64,000 nucleotides of DNA from Rhodobacterales bacterium (lineage in GTDB: Bacteria; Pseudomonadota; Alphaproteobacteria; Caulobacterales; Hyphomonadaceae), in the NCBI GenBank assembly GCA_014763715.1, contig JACXUV010000002.1, positions 62,001 to 126,000 of the forward strand, in the 5' to 3' direction. Below are positions 27,446 through 36,070 of this stretch, in pieces; within the stretch, counting starts at the first letter, position 1, and every line of letters starts with the position of its first letter. A model generated the notes under the pieces. The model searched no databases. It was not told the DNA's origin and saw nothing but the letters and a program-made list of their open reading frames with translations. Both the position numbers and the translations under genes were made by a program.

Positions 27446-28093
27446 TCACCCTTCGGCGCGTACACCCGTGGCCATGAAAATCACCTGATCTTCACTCTGC
27501 TTGGCCGTCAGCTCACCATCCAGGCCATCACAGATCATCCTTGCGAACAGGGGCTGTATGTTCTCAGCCCGCCAGCCTTCTGCCGGATCTGTACCAGCCA
27601 CGGCAGCCGACACTTCCTCCTTCAGACGCGCCCGATTTCCCTTGGCAGTCAGCGTTATCGTCATCCCGCCGGCTTCGCTGCGGATGCGGACATTCACGAC
27701 CCCGCCCCTCGGCAAAGATTCCGTGGCCATGATGACCAGATTCATCATCAAGCGGACATGCGAAAAGCTGAGATGGTCCGCCTGAATATCCCAGTCGATG
27801 CTGGGCTTGTGGCTTTTGACAAAGGCCTCGGTAATCTTGCGGGCTTCGTGGATGTCTGCCGCCCCCGAATTGAGGCCGATGGACCCGAAGGCATAGCGGA
27901 GAAACTGAATGCGCGCCGCAGCCTTCTCGGCACCTTCGCGCAGCAGAGCCTCGGCCTGGGTCTTCATCTCATGGTCGCCCGGCTCATCCAGGAGATCGAG
28001 CGCATTGGTCACCGAGGAAACCGGCGAGACAAGGTCGTGGCAGATACGCGACGCAATGTACGCCGACAGGCGCGCAGGATCGATCGATGACAT
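27446..28093 (-). CDS. chpT: Histidine phosphotransferase ChpT
   Basis: A 215-residue ChpT-family phosphotransferase, which in Caulobacter passes phosphate from CckA to CtrA and CpdR for cell-cycle control. The phospho-histidine is in SRICHDLVSPVSSVTNALDLL near residue 20, in a DHp-like helix. The C-terminal half is a degenerate ATPase-like domain (LMMNLVIMATESLPRGGVVN). The start at 28093 gives MSSIDPARLSAYIASRICHD; the frame is open further upstream without SD. The receiver gene lies 85 bases downstream. This is a strong lineage marker. Confidence 0.92.
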   Translation of the reverse strand: MSSIDPARLSAYIASRICHDLVSPVSSVTNALDLLDEPGDHEMKTQAEALLREGAEKAAARIQFLRYAFGSIGLNSGAADIHEARKITEAFVKSHKPSIDWDIQADHLSFSHVRLMMNLVIMATESLPRGGVVNVRIRSEAGGMTITLTAKGNRARLKEEVSAAVAGTDPAEGWRAENIQPLFARMICDGLDGELTAKQSEDQVIFMATGVRAEG

Positions 28094-28193
28094 GGTCAGC
28101 CCTGTTGAAAATGATAGCAGTTGCGGCAGGATTGAGTGCTCCGCCGTCCATGTCAATCAAAGCTGCGTGAAGTTCCCGTCACAGCCTCAGGGC

Positions 28194-28433
28194 TCAAGCG
28201 GCCGGATCATCCGGCCGGTCGATGTCGTCATGGCCGGAACGGGCCGAGTAGAAAGTCAGGAAAAACAAGCCGCCGGACAAACCGACCGTCAGCACCGCGC
28301 CGATAATATAAGCCGCCCAACCATGCCCGCTGATCCCGTCCGATCCACCCATCCAGAAACGTGGCGTCACGGACAGAACGATCGCCAGAACAGCGACACA
28401 GGCGAATATGATGGCGATGGCTTTGCGTGACAT
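28194..28433 (-). CDS. Small two-span membrane protein of unknown function
   Basis: A 79-residue protein with two predicted membrane segments (about residues 5-24 and 41-64) and an acidic C-terminal tail ending in SGHDDIDRPDDPAA. I recognise no family. It lies 43 bases downstream of the ydbL gene on the same strand and may be the last gene of that operon. A GC-rich inverted repeat (CCCTAGGG at 28441-28448) lies in the gap. It could equally be an independent gene. Confidence 0.7.
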   Translation of the reverse strand: MSRKAIAIIFACVAVLAIVLSVTPRFWMGGSDGISGHGWAAYIIGAVLTVGLSGGLFFLTFYSARSGHDDIDRPDDPAA

Positions 28434-28476
28434 GCCGCTACCCTAGGGCCGGCACCCGGCCGGGCAAGTGACTATT

Positions 28477-28824
28477 TCACTTACGCTTCCAGACGCCGGA
28501 TTCATCCATGTAGTATTCACCGGGATCGAGCTTAGCGATTTGCTTCTCACCTGTCAGGCGCGCAACCTGGGCAGGCGTCGTGCCGGTCTGCGCGGCCACT
28601 TCGGCATACTTTGCCGCGCGGCGATTGTTGATCTCGTTGACCTTGCGAATGACTGCCGGATCGGCCGAGCCGACAACGCCCAGCAGGCCATCAATGGTTT
28701 CACCCACCTGGCCAGCCTCGATGGCGGCATCAATGACCGGGTCGCCGGCAAAGGCAACGGGGGCCACGGCAAAGGATGCCAGAGCAAAAAATGAAGCGGC
28801 TGCGATAGTGCGAAGGGATGTCAT
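28477..28824 (-). CDS. ydbL: YdbL family periplasmic protein (DUF1318)
   Basis: A 115-residue secreted protein. The signal peptide ends near VAFAGD (residue 27), and the mature part carries DPVIDAAIEAGQVGETIDGLLG and NEINNRRAAKYAEVAAQTG, characteristic of DUF1318. In E. coli YdbL modulates the YdbH-YnbE inner-to-outer-membrane bridge. It lies 19 bases downstream of ynbE, consistent with co-transcription. Confidence 0.9.
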   Translation of the reverse strand: MTSLRTIAAASFFALASFAVAPVAFAGDPVIDAAIEAGQVGETIDGLLGVVGSADPAVIRKVNEINNRRAAKYAEVAAQTGTTPAQVARLTGEKQIAKLDPGEYYMDESGVWKRK

Positions 28825-28843
28825 CTGATGTCTCCTCTCTCCG

Positions 28844-29029
28844 CTAGAACAGGTCCGGGTTGTCCGCGATCAGGTCTTCGACTTCCTTGTCGAGCACGAT
28901 GCGCACTTCCTGAGTGATGTTGAGGTCGATCTTGATCGGCTTGTCTGAGGGCTCGATCTTTATCGTATGCGTGCAGGCTGCCAAGATGGCAAATCCGGCG
29001 CCAGCCAACAGTTTGGTGCGAAGGGTCAT
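28844..29029 (-). CDS. ynbE: YnbE-like outer-membrane lipoprotein
   Basis: A 61-residue lipoprotein, the same length as E. coli YnbE. The signal MTLRTKLLAGAGFAILAAC has a lipobox with the cysteine at residue 19. The mature part has HTIKIEPSDKPIKIDLNITQEV, a strand pattern thought to stack on the C-terminal end of YdbH. AAGGAGG precedes the ATG. It sits between ydbH and ydbL, as in enterobacteria. Confidence 0.92.
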   Translation of the reverse strand: MTLRTKLLAGAGFAILAACTHTIKIEPSDKPIKIDLNITQEVRIVLDKEVEDLIADNPDLF

Positions 29030-29106
29030 GGACGTCGCGGCCTCCTTGAAACTGCGGCCACCATGCCATGGCTCAGCTTAACGTCAATCAAGGACATGGT
29101 TGCTCC

Positions 29107-32100
29107 CTATTCATCTTCTGCGATCTTGAGCCCCCGGTCAGTCAGAACCTCCTCGACCACGAAGTCCGTCAGCTTCTGCTGGTTGGTGTAGAACTGGCTG
29201 GACCGGAAGAGCTCCGCGAGCGCGGAGTCGACAGCGATATTGAATTCAAAGGGCTGGCCGCGCACGATCTGCGCATTCGATCCATAGGTGATGTCATTGC
29301 GGCTTTTGCCGGCCAGTTTCAGGGTGATCGTCACCCGGTCTGCGACATCCCCATCAAGCCCGACTTCCAGCACGGTGAAATCGAAATCCTTCAACGCCTC
29401 GAAGGCGAGACGCACATTCGCATCCGACCGGGCTGCAGAATCCGCCGCATCGCCCAGATAGGCCAGCCGCCCGCCCCCATCATCGGCGAACAGGCGCGCA
29501 TTGCGTATCAGTACTTTGGATCGCTCAATATCGATCGGGAAGCGTCCGGAAACCGTGCCTTCCGCCTCGATTTTCGGAAGGTTCAGAGTACTGACCAGCT
29601 CTGTCAGATCAATCTCATCTGCCGTGACTTCCACATGCTGGGTCTCCGCACCGAGCGTCCAGTTGAATGGGTCCAGCGCCAGCGTGCCGCCGGAAAACGG
29701 AAAGGCCGCAGACTCCACCACGAGGACTTTGCCGCCAGACAGGCCGAAAACAAGGCGCCCATCATTCAGGGGCACGCCAGGATTCATGGCCCCAACGGTT
29801 AACACCTGCGTCGGGTCTGTCGACAAGGTGAACAGGTCTGAAAAGTGGACCTGCCCATTGACGTTCTGGACCCGGCCGAGGCGGGTCGTCTGGAAACCGA
29901 AATCAGACACTGACACATCTGCCGTCCCCGCGAGCCGGCCGCCATCAATGGTAACATCGGAAACGGCCTCCATCTGTCCGACGGCATCCGTGTACACACC
30001 GCGGAGCAGTTCCGACAGCATGACAGGCTGCAAGCCACCTTTCCGGAATTCCAGCATACGGGTCGCTACCCGGGCAGTGCCATCTAGGGTCAACACATTG
30101 ATGTCCGCCTGAATATCCCCGACCGGAACATTGTTCGCCTGCAGGCGAAGCGGTCCAGTCAGCGCCATCTGCCATTCATGCATGTGCGCCGTCAGGTCTG
30201 AGAGTAGAGGTTGATAGACGGGGTCATCCCGAAAATCGCGGATCAGGACGGCACGTCCCGCCAAATCGCCAGACAGACCGCCACCCCCGATTCCGCCATT
30301 GAAGCTGATCTGGTTTGCGGACACTTTCGCGGGGATCAATGTACCCCCGAAAACCGTATCACCCAACGTCGCCACAAGGCCGGGTACTTTTCCCTTCGCG
30401 GTGACAAGACGCACGCGGGGGTTGGCTGCATCTATTGTCAGCACACGGTCACCGACTTCCATCGGAAGGCTGATGTCTGGAGCTGATAGGGTCATGGAAA
30501 ACCCTTTACTGGCAGACCAGTTGATCGATGTGTCGCTGAGCTTCAGCACACCACTGACTGACGGAGACGCGAACGGCCAGGACACATCGCCCAAAGCCGC
30601 AGTGCCAGACACCTGGTCATTCGCGGGCGCCATGAAGTCCCCGTTCCGCGCGCAAAGCTTCAGCTTGTTGGGCTGAAATACAACACCCCCCAGGGTCACG
30701 CCCTGCGTATCGAACCGAAGACATGGTTGGTCAACAGGTTGAACCTGAAAGTCGTCTCCCTGCCGTGTCACCTGAACCGCTCCGCTCAACCGGGATTCGG
30801 CGAGGGTTACCCCAAAAGCCGGGCCGGTCAGGGTGAAAGCTCCATTGGCCCGCAGGGTCAGGTCGTCCGTTTGCAAATTGACAGATAGTGAAGAAACATC
30901 CGCCCCGAAAGCTGTGCCCGCGACCAACCAGGGAGTGAGATGCAAATCCTCTCCGGACAGTTGCAAGCCTGAAGCCCCAAAAGCGAGAGACTCAACACGT
31001 GCCGAGATACGGGGCGCTCCGCCGCCCCGCAGAGAGAAATCACCGCGAAGGCCGATGGCCCCATCGCCCAGCCTCAACCAAGGGACGTTCTCCATCGCGA
31101 TCATTTTTGCGGCCAGACCGCTCGCCGCTGTCAGGGATGCCTCATCCCAGGCCTCCACATGGTAACCGCCCTTGTCGAGCCTGGCCTTGACGCGCCCTTG
31201 CACACCGAAGTCAGCGAAGGCCTTGTGGAGCACGGCTTTCAGGCTCGCCCCATGTGCGGTGAGTGGCGCGGGTAAAGTCACCCGCCCCAGCAGGCTCTCC
31301 GAGAAGTCTTCTGCCAACGTACCATTCGATGCAGAGACCTGCCCATCAAAGCTGCCACCGTCTTCGCGCGCCCAGGCCAGCTCTCCTGCTGCGTTCAGTT
31401 GCGCGGCCCTGCCCTGAGGCAGCGAAGCCTCTTTCAGGATAAGCTCTGACGGACCGGCAAATACATCATCCGTCTTGCGAAGCGAGGTCTCGAAATATGC
31501 GCCCTCAGAGGCATAATCCGTCCAGCGCGCCTTACCAGTGTCCAGCTGGATGTCCGCCTCTCTCAGGGCTTCCAGCACCCCGTCCACGGACCCATCAGAC
31601 AGCTTGTCCAGCAGGACCCGGCCGCTGGTCTGAAGATCAGCAAGCTCGAAATCGACACCGGAAGCTACCGAGACGTGCCCTTCCCAGACCAGACGGACGG
31701 ACGCCGTATTGCCGGTGTCCGCTTTCATATCGGCAACGAACTGGCCGCCGGATACCTGCACCTGGTCTGTGCGGACCTCCTCAAGCGAAAGATCAATATG
31801 ACCTTCCAACTGGCCGTCCTTGGCCTCGATGTGGGCTGCACCACCAGACCACCGCAAATAGCCCTGTGCTTCATCCAGGCTGGCCGGCTCAAGTGTGACT
31901 GTTGCCGTCGCGTCCTCAGGGAAAAGGCCCTCCGCCTCGATACGCGCGACAACATCACCCGCGCTTGTCGCAATCACGATGCGGCCATCCCGTATGGCCA
32001 TTGCCGGCAAAGTGCCGCCGCCTCCGCCACCACTTGTCGTGGCCAACCGCTCCAGTCCATGGAACCCGAGCCGCCCTTCCGAAAGCGCGCCATAAACGAC

Positions 32101-32454
32101 CGGAGCATCGACCTCCACGCGCGTCACACGCGGCGTAAACAGACCCGGCCAGGCAAGCTGTACGTGCGCGCGCCTTGCCTCAAACGCCGGGTTGCCCTGC
32201 CCGCTCACCGTGAGACCACCAATTGTTGCCCCGGCCAGATCCAGTTTCTCGAACTGGCCGGCACAGGTCAGATCCCGTTCACGACACCAGCCAGCCAGTA
32301 CCTGCGCGGCAAGCGGTTTGCGCATCACCCAACCCGCAAGCACGCCGATCAGGATGAGCAGCACCCCCCCCAGCAACGGCCAGCTTGCCCAACGCATGCG
32401 CCGTTTGGGCGCCGAGCGCGCAGCCTTGCTAAAATCTCCGTCATCTCTTGGCAT
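29107..32454 (-). CDS. ydbH: YdbH, AsmA-like intermembrane phospholipid transport protein
   Basis: A 1115-residue AsmA-like protein. One N-terminal membrane segment (about residues 24-46, WPLLGGVLLILIGVLAGWV) anchors it in the inner membrane. The rest is a long repetitive beta-strand region expected to form a hydrophobic groove across the periplasm. The C-terminal DUF-type end YTNQQKLTDFVVEEVLTDRG matches YdbH. With YnbE and YdbL it forms one of the redundant (TamB, YhdP, YdbH) lipid bridges to the outer membrane. The ATG at 32454 is used; a GTG one codon earlier is also possible. E. coli YdbH is somewhat shorter. Confidence 0.88.
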   Translation of the reverse strand: MPRDDGDFSKAARSAPKRRMRWASWPLLGGVLLILIGVLAGWVMRKPLAAQVLAGWCRERDLTCAGQFEKLDLAGATIGGLTVSGQGNPAFEARRAHVQLAWPGLFTPRVTRVEVDAPVVYGALSEGRLGFHGLERLATTSGGGGGGTLPAMAIRDGRIVIATSAGDVVARIEAEGLFPEDATATVTLEPASLDEAQGYLRWSGGAAHIEAKDGQLEGHIDLSLEEVRTDQVQVSGGQFVADMKADTGNTASVRLVWEGHVSVASGVDFELADLQTSGRVLLDKLSDGSVDGVLEALREADIQLDTGKARWTDYASEGAYFETSLRKTDDVFAGPSELILKEASLPQGRAAQLNAAGELAWAREDGGSFDGQVSASNGTLAEDFSESLLGRVTLPAPLTAHGASLKAVLHKAFADFGVQGRVKARLDKGGYHVEAWDEASLTAASGLAAKMIAMENVPWLRLGDGAIGLRGDFSLRGGGAPRISARVESLAFGASGLQLSGEDLHLTPWLVAGTAFGADVSSLSVNLQTDDLTLRANGAFTLTGPAFGVTLAESRLSGAVQVTRQGDDFQVQPVDQPCLRFDTQGVTLGGVVFQPNKLKLCARNGDFMAPANDQVSGTAALGDVSWPFASPSVSGVLKLSDTSINWSASKGFSMTLSAPDISLPMEVGDRVLTIDAANPRVRLVTAKGKVPGLVATLGDTVFGGTLIPAKVSANQISFNGGIGGGGLSGDLAGRAVLIRDFRDDPVYQPLLSDLTAHMHEWQMALTGPLRLQANNVPVGDIQADINVLTLDGTARVATRMLEFRKGGLQPVMLSELLRGVYTDAVGQMEAVSDVTIDGGRLAGTADVSVSDFGFQTTRLGRVQNVNGQVHFSDLFTLSTDPTQVLTVGAMNPGVPLNDGRLVFGLSGGKVLVVESAAFPFSGGTLALDPFNWTLGAETQHVEVTADEIDLTELVSTLNLPKIEAEGTVSGRFPIDIERSKVLIRNARLFADDGGGRLAYLGDAADSAARSDANVRLAFEALKDFDFTVLEVGLDGDVADRVTITLKLAGKSRNDITYGSNAQIVRGQPFEFNIAVDSALAELFRSSQFYTNQQKLTDFVVEEVLTDRGLKIAEDE

Positions 32455-32462
32455 CACTGAGT

Positions 32463-32525
32463 CATCCGGCTTGCATCCGGCTCGCTGTGGAAATTAGAGT
32501 CTTGCCTGAAAGGGGAATTCCTTTC
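32463..32525. repeat. Direct and inverted repeats in the ydbH / M23 divergent region
   Basis: CATCCGGCT occurs twice (32463-32471 and 32474-32482), 11 bases apart, just upstream of the ydbH start. About 25 bases on, GAAAGG (32508-32513) and CCTTTC (32520-32525) flank GGAATT. The gap also has GCCT-TAAT-AGGC near 32551. These may be regulator sites for either gene; none matches a site I can name. Confidence 0.35.
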
Positions 32526-32646
32526 CGACCGCATTACAAAAGCCTTAATAGGCAAAGGCGATAACAATTTGGCGAAGAAACGTCCGCCTGCATGAGAATT
32601 GCACGCAGGATGTCAGGGTGGCGAACAAGATGGAGGGGCTTGCACC

Positions 32647-34023
32647 ATGCAAGACGCCCAGAATACGATCGAACCCCAAGCGCCGGCGCGCAAAACCTTG
32701 TCGCATGGCGTTAAAAGCCTGATTGCGCTCTGCGTGCTCGGCACCGGATCGGCCCTCGCGGGCCTGCTGATTGCCGGCCCCAGCGGGCAAAACGGCCCTG
32801 GTGCTGCCGAAGCGGCCCCCGCACCGCCGCCCTTGGCCGCAACCCTGCTGACCGCGACGGATATTCAGCCTCCCGCCGCCCCGCTTCAGACGGCTTCCGG
32901 CACTCTTGCCCGCCGCGAGACCCTGACGGGCCTCGTCCAGCGCCTCGGCGCCCCCGCTGGTGAAGCCGCCAGCGCCCTGCAGACCCTCTATGATGAAGAA
33001 CTGCTTGATCCCCGGCGCCTGCTGCCGGGCCTCGAAGCGGAGATCTTCCTTGATGACGGCCATCTCAGCGCCCTCAATATCAAGGCCGAAGCTGGCCGGA
33101 ACCTGTTCATCACGCATGGCGCCGACGGTAAATGGACAGCCGCGGCCCTGAATGCCCGGCTGACCCCGCAGTATCACCGCGTCAGCGCCCCCATCGACAC
33201 CTCGATCTACGATGCCGCACTCAGGCTTGGTGCTGGCGACCAGCAAGTTGTCGATTTTGCCACCGTATTCGCCTACGACGTTGACTTTCAACGTGAAATC
33301 CATCCCGGAGACTCATTTGAAATGGTGTACGAAACGTACACCGATGAGGCCGGCCGCCCGGTAAAGACCGGTAACCTCATCTATGCCTCGCTCAACGGTC
33401 AGGCCCTGAACCGCAGCTTCTATCGCTTCACCCCCTCTGACGACGGCGAAACCGATTACTTCGATTTCAATGGTGAAAGCGCCACCAAATTCCTGATGAA
33501 AACGCCGATCAACGGTGCGCGGCTTTCGTCTTCCTTCGGCAACCGCAAGCACCCGATTTCCGGCTATACCCGTCTGCACAAGGGCACGGACTTTGCCGCC
33601 CCCACCGGCACGCCCGTCTACGCAGCAGGCAATGGCACGGTCGAATGGGCCGCGCGCCGCGGCGGTTACGGCAACTACATCATCGTGAAGCACTCGAATG
33701 GCTACAAGACGGCCTATGCGCACCTGTCCCGCTACGCAAAAGGCCTGCGCAAGGGCCGGCGTGTGCGCCAAGGTGAGATCATTGGCTATGTCGGATCAAC
33801 AGGCGCCTCCACCGGACCACACCTGCATTATGAGGTGTACATCAATGGCACGCCGGTGAATGCGATGAAGCTGAAACTGCCGACAGGACGCAAGCTTGCG
33901 GAGACGCCGGAGATGCTGGCCGAGTTCGAGGCTGCCCGGGACGCGATCGACACGATCCGCACCGAACAGGGTGCAGGCACCCTGCTCAGCGTCTCCCTGC
34001 CTTCCAACCCGCCTTCACCCTGA
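32647..34023 (+). CDS. M23 family LytM-type peptidoglycan endopeptidase
   Basis: A 458-residue murein endopeptidase of the MepM/YebA type. One N-terminal membrane segment (about residues 22-44), a linker rich in Ala and Pro, a middle domain with AGDQQVVDFATVFAYDVDF, and the C-terminal M23 domain. Zinc ligands are H311 and D315 in HKGTDF and the second His of H392-L-H394 in GPHLHYEV, so the enzyme should be active. It should cleave cross-links to allow cell wall growth. GGAGGGG before the ATG decides the start. It is divergent from ydbH and converges on the S9 peptidase. Confidence 0.92.
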   Translation: MQDAQNTIEPQAPARKTLSHGVKSLIALCVLGTGSALAGLLIAGPSGQNGPGAAEAAPAPPPLAATLLTATDIQPPAAPLQTASGTLARRETLTGLVQRLGAPAGEAASALQTLYDEELLDPRRLLPGLEAEIFLDDGHLSALNIKAEAGRNLFITHGADGKWTAAALNARLTPQYHRVSAPIDTSIYDAALRLGAGDQQVVDFATVFAYDVDFQREIHPGDSFEMVYETYTDEAGRPVKTGNLIYASLNGQALNRSFYRFTPSDDGETDYFDFNGESATKFLMKTPINGARLSSSFGNRKHPISGYTRLHKGTDFAAPTGTPVYAAGNGTVEWAARRGGYGNYIIVKHSNGYKTAYAHLSRYAKGLRKGRRVRQGEIIGYVGSTGASTGPHLHYEVYINGTPVNAMKLKLPTGRKLAETPEMLAEFEAARDAIDTIRTEQGAGTLLSVSLPSNPPSP

Positions 34024-34033
34024 GAGGGACCGG

Positions 34034-35995
34034 TCAGTTCGCGGGCAGGTTCTGCTCCAGGAATTTCAGGCTGTTTTGCAGTACCTGATAGCGGGCTATC
34101 GAGCTGCGCAGATAATGATCTTCGCCTTCCAATCTGACGAACTCAAGCTCCGTTCGTTTGCCAACATCCTTGCGGAAATTGTCACTTTGCTCGAACGGCA
34201 CATTGCTGTCCTGCTCACTGGCAATGACAAGAAGGGGGATTGTGTATTCATCCGCCCGCATGGTTGGCGTAATCCGGGCCTTCGCCGCACCTGAAGCGTA
34301 GCGGTCAGCACCAAGATAGCGCTCGAAATAGTTGGAGTAAAAGCTGTTCGGGTCTTCCTGCCCTGTCATGCCGAACGGGTTGGTAACCGCGTTCACGGCA
34401 ATCGCGCATTTGACAACGCCCGGTGCCTGCAAGGGCACCATAAGGGCAGAATAACCGCCATAGCTCGCCCCTGCGATACAGGCCTCTCCCGGACGCGATA
34501 TACCCTGCTCTACGGCCCACGCAGCCCCATCAGCCACATCCAGCACCATCTTGTCGCCGAACTCTCCATAGCCGGCATTGCGGAACTCCAGACCGAAGCC
34601 TGCCGACCCCCGGAAGTTCGGTTGCAACACGGCATATCCAGCCGCGGCATAGGCCTGCGCCCACCAGTCGAAGGTCAGCGTGTCACGGCTTTCCGGACCA
34701 CCATGTGGCATCAGGATCAGAGGAAACGGCCCGTCAGCTTGTGTCTTGCCTGGCGGGAGGGTGAGATAACCCGGGATCGTCAGTCCATCCCTGGCCATGT
34801 AGGATATCGGTGTAACCGAGCCCAGCGTGCGGTCTGCCAGATGGGGGGCGACATTCCCGACCGGCGACAGGGCCCCGGTGGCAGCTTCAAACAGATAGAA
34901 ATCGACAGGTTTGCCCGGAAACTCTACCTTCAGGACAGTCAGGGTCCGGTCATCAGACCAGGACTCTGCCGTCACCGACGCCTCAGGGAACACGCCCTTA
35001 ATTGCATCGACCTGAGACTTCAGGGCCTGATCTTCGAGGATCTGTACGCTCTGGTCATCGGGATACTCAAACCCCACGACGTTCAACATTCGCCTGTCAA
35101 TGACGGGACCGACAAGACCACCATAATCATTAATCGGGATCAGAGTGCCATCACTCAATGCCATCCTGAAGAGACCATAAGGCTCCCCTTCGGCAAGGAA
35201 GACGACAAGGTTCTCGCCCGTCGCATCGAGCCCCCACACACGGATGGGATTATACTCAAGCCGGCTACGCTCAAAAATCGTCCTGCCATTCGCGACCACT
35301 GAAACCTCATGTCCGATCGACCCTTTATCCGCGTAACGGATCTCTGCACGAACCTCCCCTTCCGGTGAGAGGATGGCATCCACGACACTCTGGGTCATCT
35401 TCTTACGGATCTTCGATCGGCCCGTTTCCAGATTCACTTCCATCAGGTTGTAGACATATTTCGAGTCTACCTCGACCCGGCGCTCATGATTGAATCCATC
35501 TTCCGCGAGCACGACGATTGAGAACAGTGCCTTGCCATCTTTAGACGGCTCGATTGCAGCAAGATTGTTCGTGTCGAGCCAGGCGCGGTTATCGCGCAAA
35601 AGCATGACCGGTTCCTGCTTTTTCAGATTGAAAGCAACCGCCCGCTCGAATGTGTAATCGCGCAGGCCTCTCACCGTATTCACAGTATCAAAGGCCTCGA
35701 TATCGAAGATCAGTGTGTCGTCACTTGCCCAATAATGATCGACCAGGCGCACGTCTGCCAGTCGCGGGACAACGACAGAGTCACCACCATTGAACAGGTC
35801 GAAAACACAAATCGTCGGCATGATCGCGGGCGAACATCCGGTCGCCAGCAAAGTTCCATTTGGAGAAAGCCGCGGGCGAGTGATCGCATCCGCCCGGCCG
35901 AACAGTTCAGCCAGTTCTCCGGATGTTTCGCTCGACGCCTGAAATGCGCAAAGCGCTGCCACACCGGCCGAAACCAGCAACCTGCTCCAGTTCAT
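34034..35995 (-). CDS. Secreted S9 family prolyl oligopeptidase-like peptidase
   Basis: A 653-residue serine peptidase. A signal peptide (MNWSRLLVSAGVAALCAFQA) precedes a WD/beta-propeller-like region (about 25-390) and an alpha/beta-hydrolase domain. The catalytic serine is S511 in AGASYGGYSAL, the aspartate is in ASEQDSNVPFEQ and the histidine in GEDHYL. Such dipeptidyl or acylaminoacyl peptidases degrade peptides in the periplasm. The ATG at 35995 is fixed by GGGAGGA six bases upstream; that SD lies within a long hairpin. clpB lies upstream on the same strand. Confidence 0.9.
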   Translation of the reverse strand: MNWSRLLVSAGVAALCAFQASSETSGELAELFGRADAITRPRLSPNGTLLATGCSPAIMPTICVFDLFNGGDSVVVPRLADVRLVDHYWASDDTLIFDIEAFDTVNTVRGLRDYTFERAVAFNLKKQEPVMLLRDNRAWLDTNNLAAIEPSKDGKALFSIVVLAEDGFNHERRVEVDSKYVYNLMEVNLETGRSKIRKKMTQSVVDAILSPEGEVRAEIRYADKGSIGHEVSVVANGRTIFERSRLEYNPIRVWGLDATGENLVVFLAEGEPYGLFRMALSDGTLIPINDYGGLVGPVIDRRMLNVVGFEYPDDQSVQILEDQALKSQVDAIKGVFPEASVTAESWSDDRTLTVLKVEFPGKPVDFYLFEAATGALSPVGNVAPHLADRTLGSVTPISYMARDGLTIPGYLTLPPGKTQADGPFPLILMPHGGPESRDTLTFDWWAQAYAAAGYAVLQPNFRGSAGFGLEFRNAGYGEFGDKMVLDVADGAAWAVEQGISRPGEACIAGASYGGYSALMVPLQAPGVVKCAIAVNAVTNPFGMTGQEDPNSFYSNYFERYLGADRYASGAAKARITPTMRADEYTIPLLVIASEQDSNVPFEQSDNFRKDVGKRTELEFVRLEGEDHYLRSSIARYQVLQNSLKFLEQNLPAN

Positions 35996-36002
35996 GAGAA
36001 TC

Positions 36003-36040
36003 CTCCCGCACACTTGGCGAGAACGCTAAGTGCGCGGGAG
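36003..36040 (-). promoter_or_regulatory. Long stem-loop covering the SD of the S9 peptidase gene
   Basis: CTCCCGCACACTT (36003-36015) is complementary to AAGTGCGCGGGAG (36028-36040) except for one position, which becomes a G-U pair in the minus-strand RNA. GCG/CGC bases extend the stem toward the loop AGAA (36020-36023). About 16 pairs result. In minus-strand RNA the 3' arm contains the GGGAG of the SD for the gene starting at 35995. There is no T run, so it is either a clpB transcript end or an SD-masking element. Confidence 0.7.
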
Positions 36041-36070
36041 AAATCAATCAAGCATTGAATGACGCAAGCA

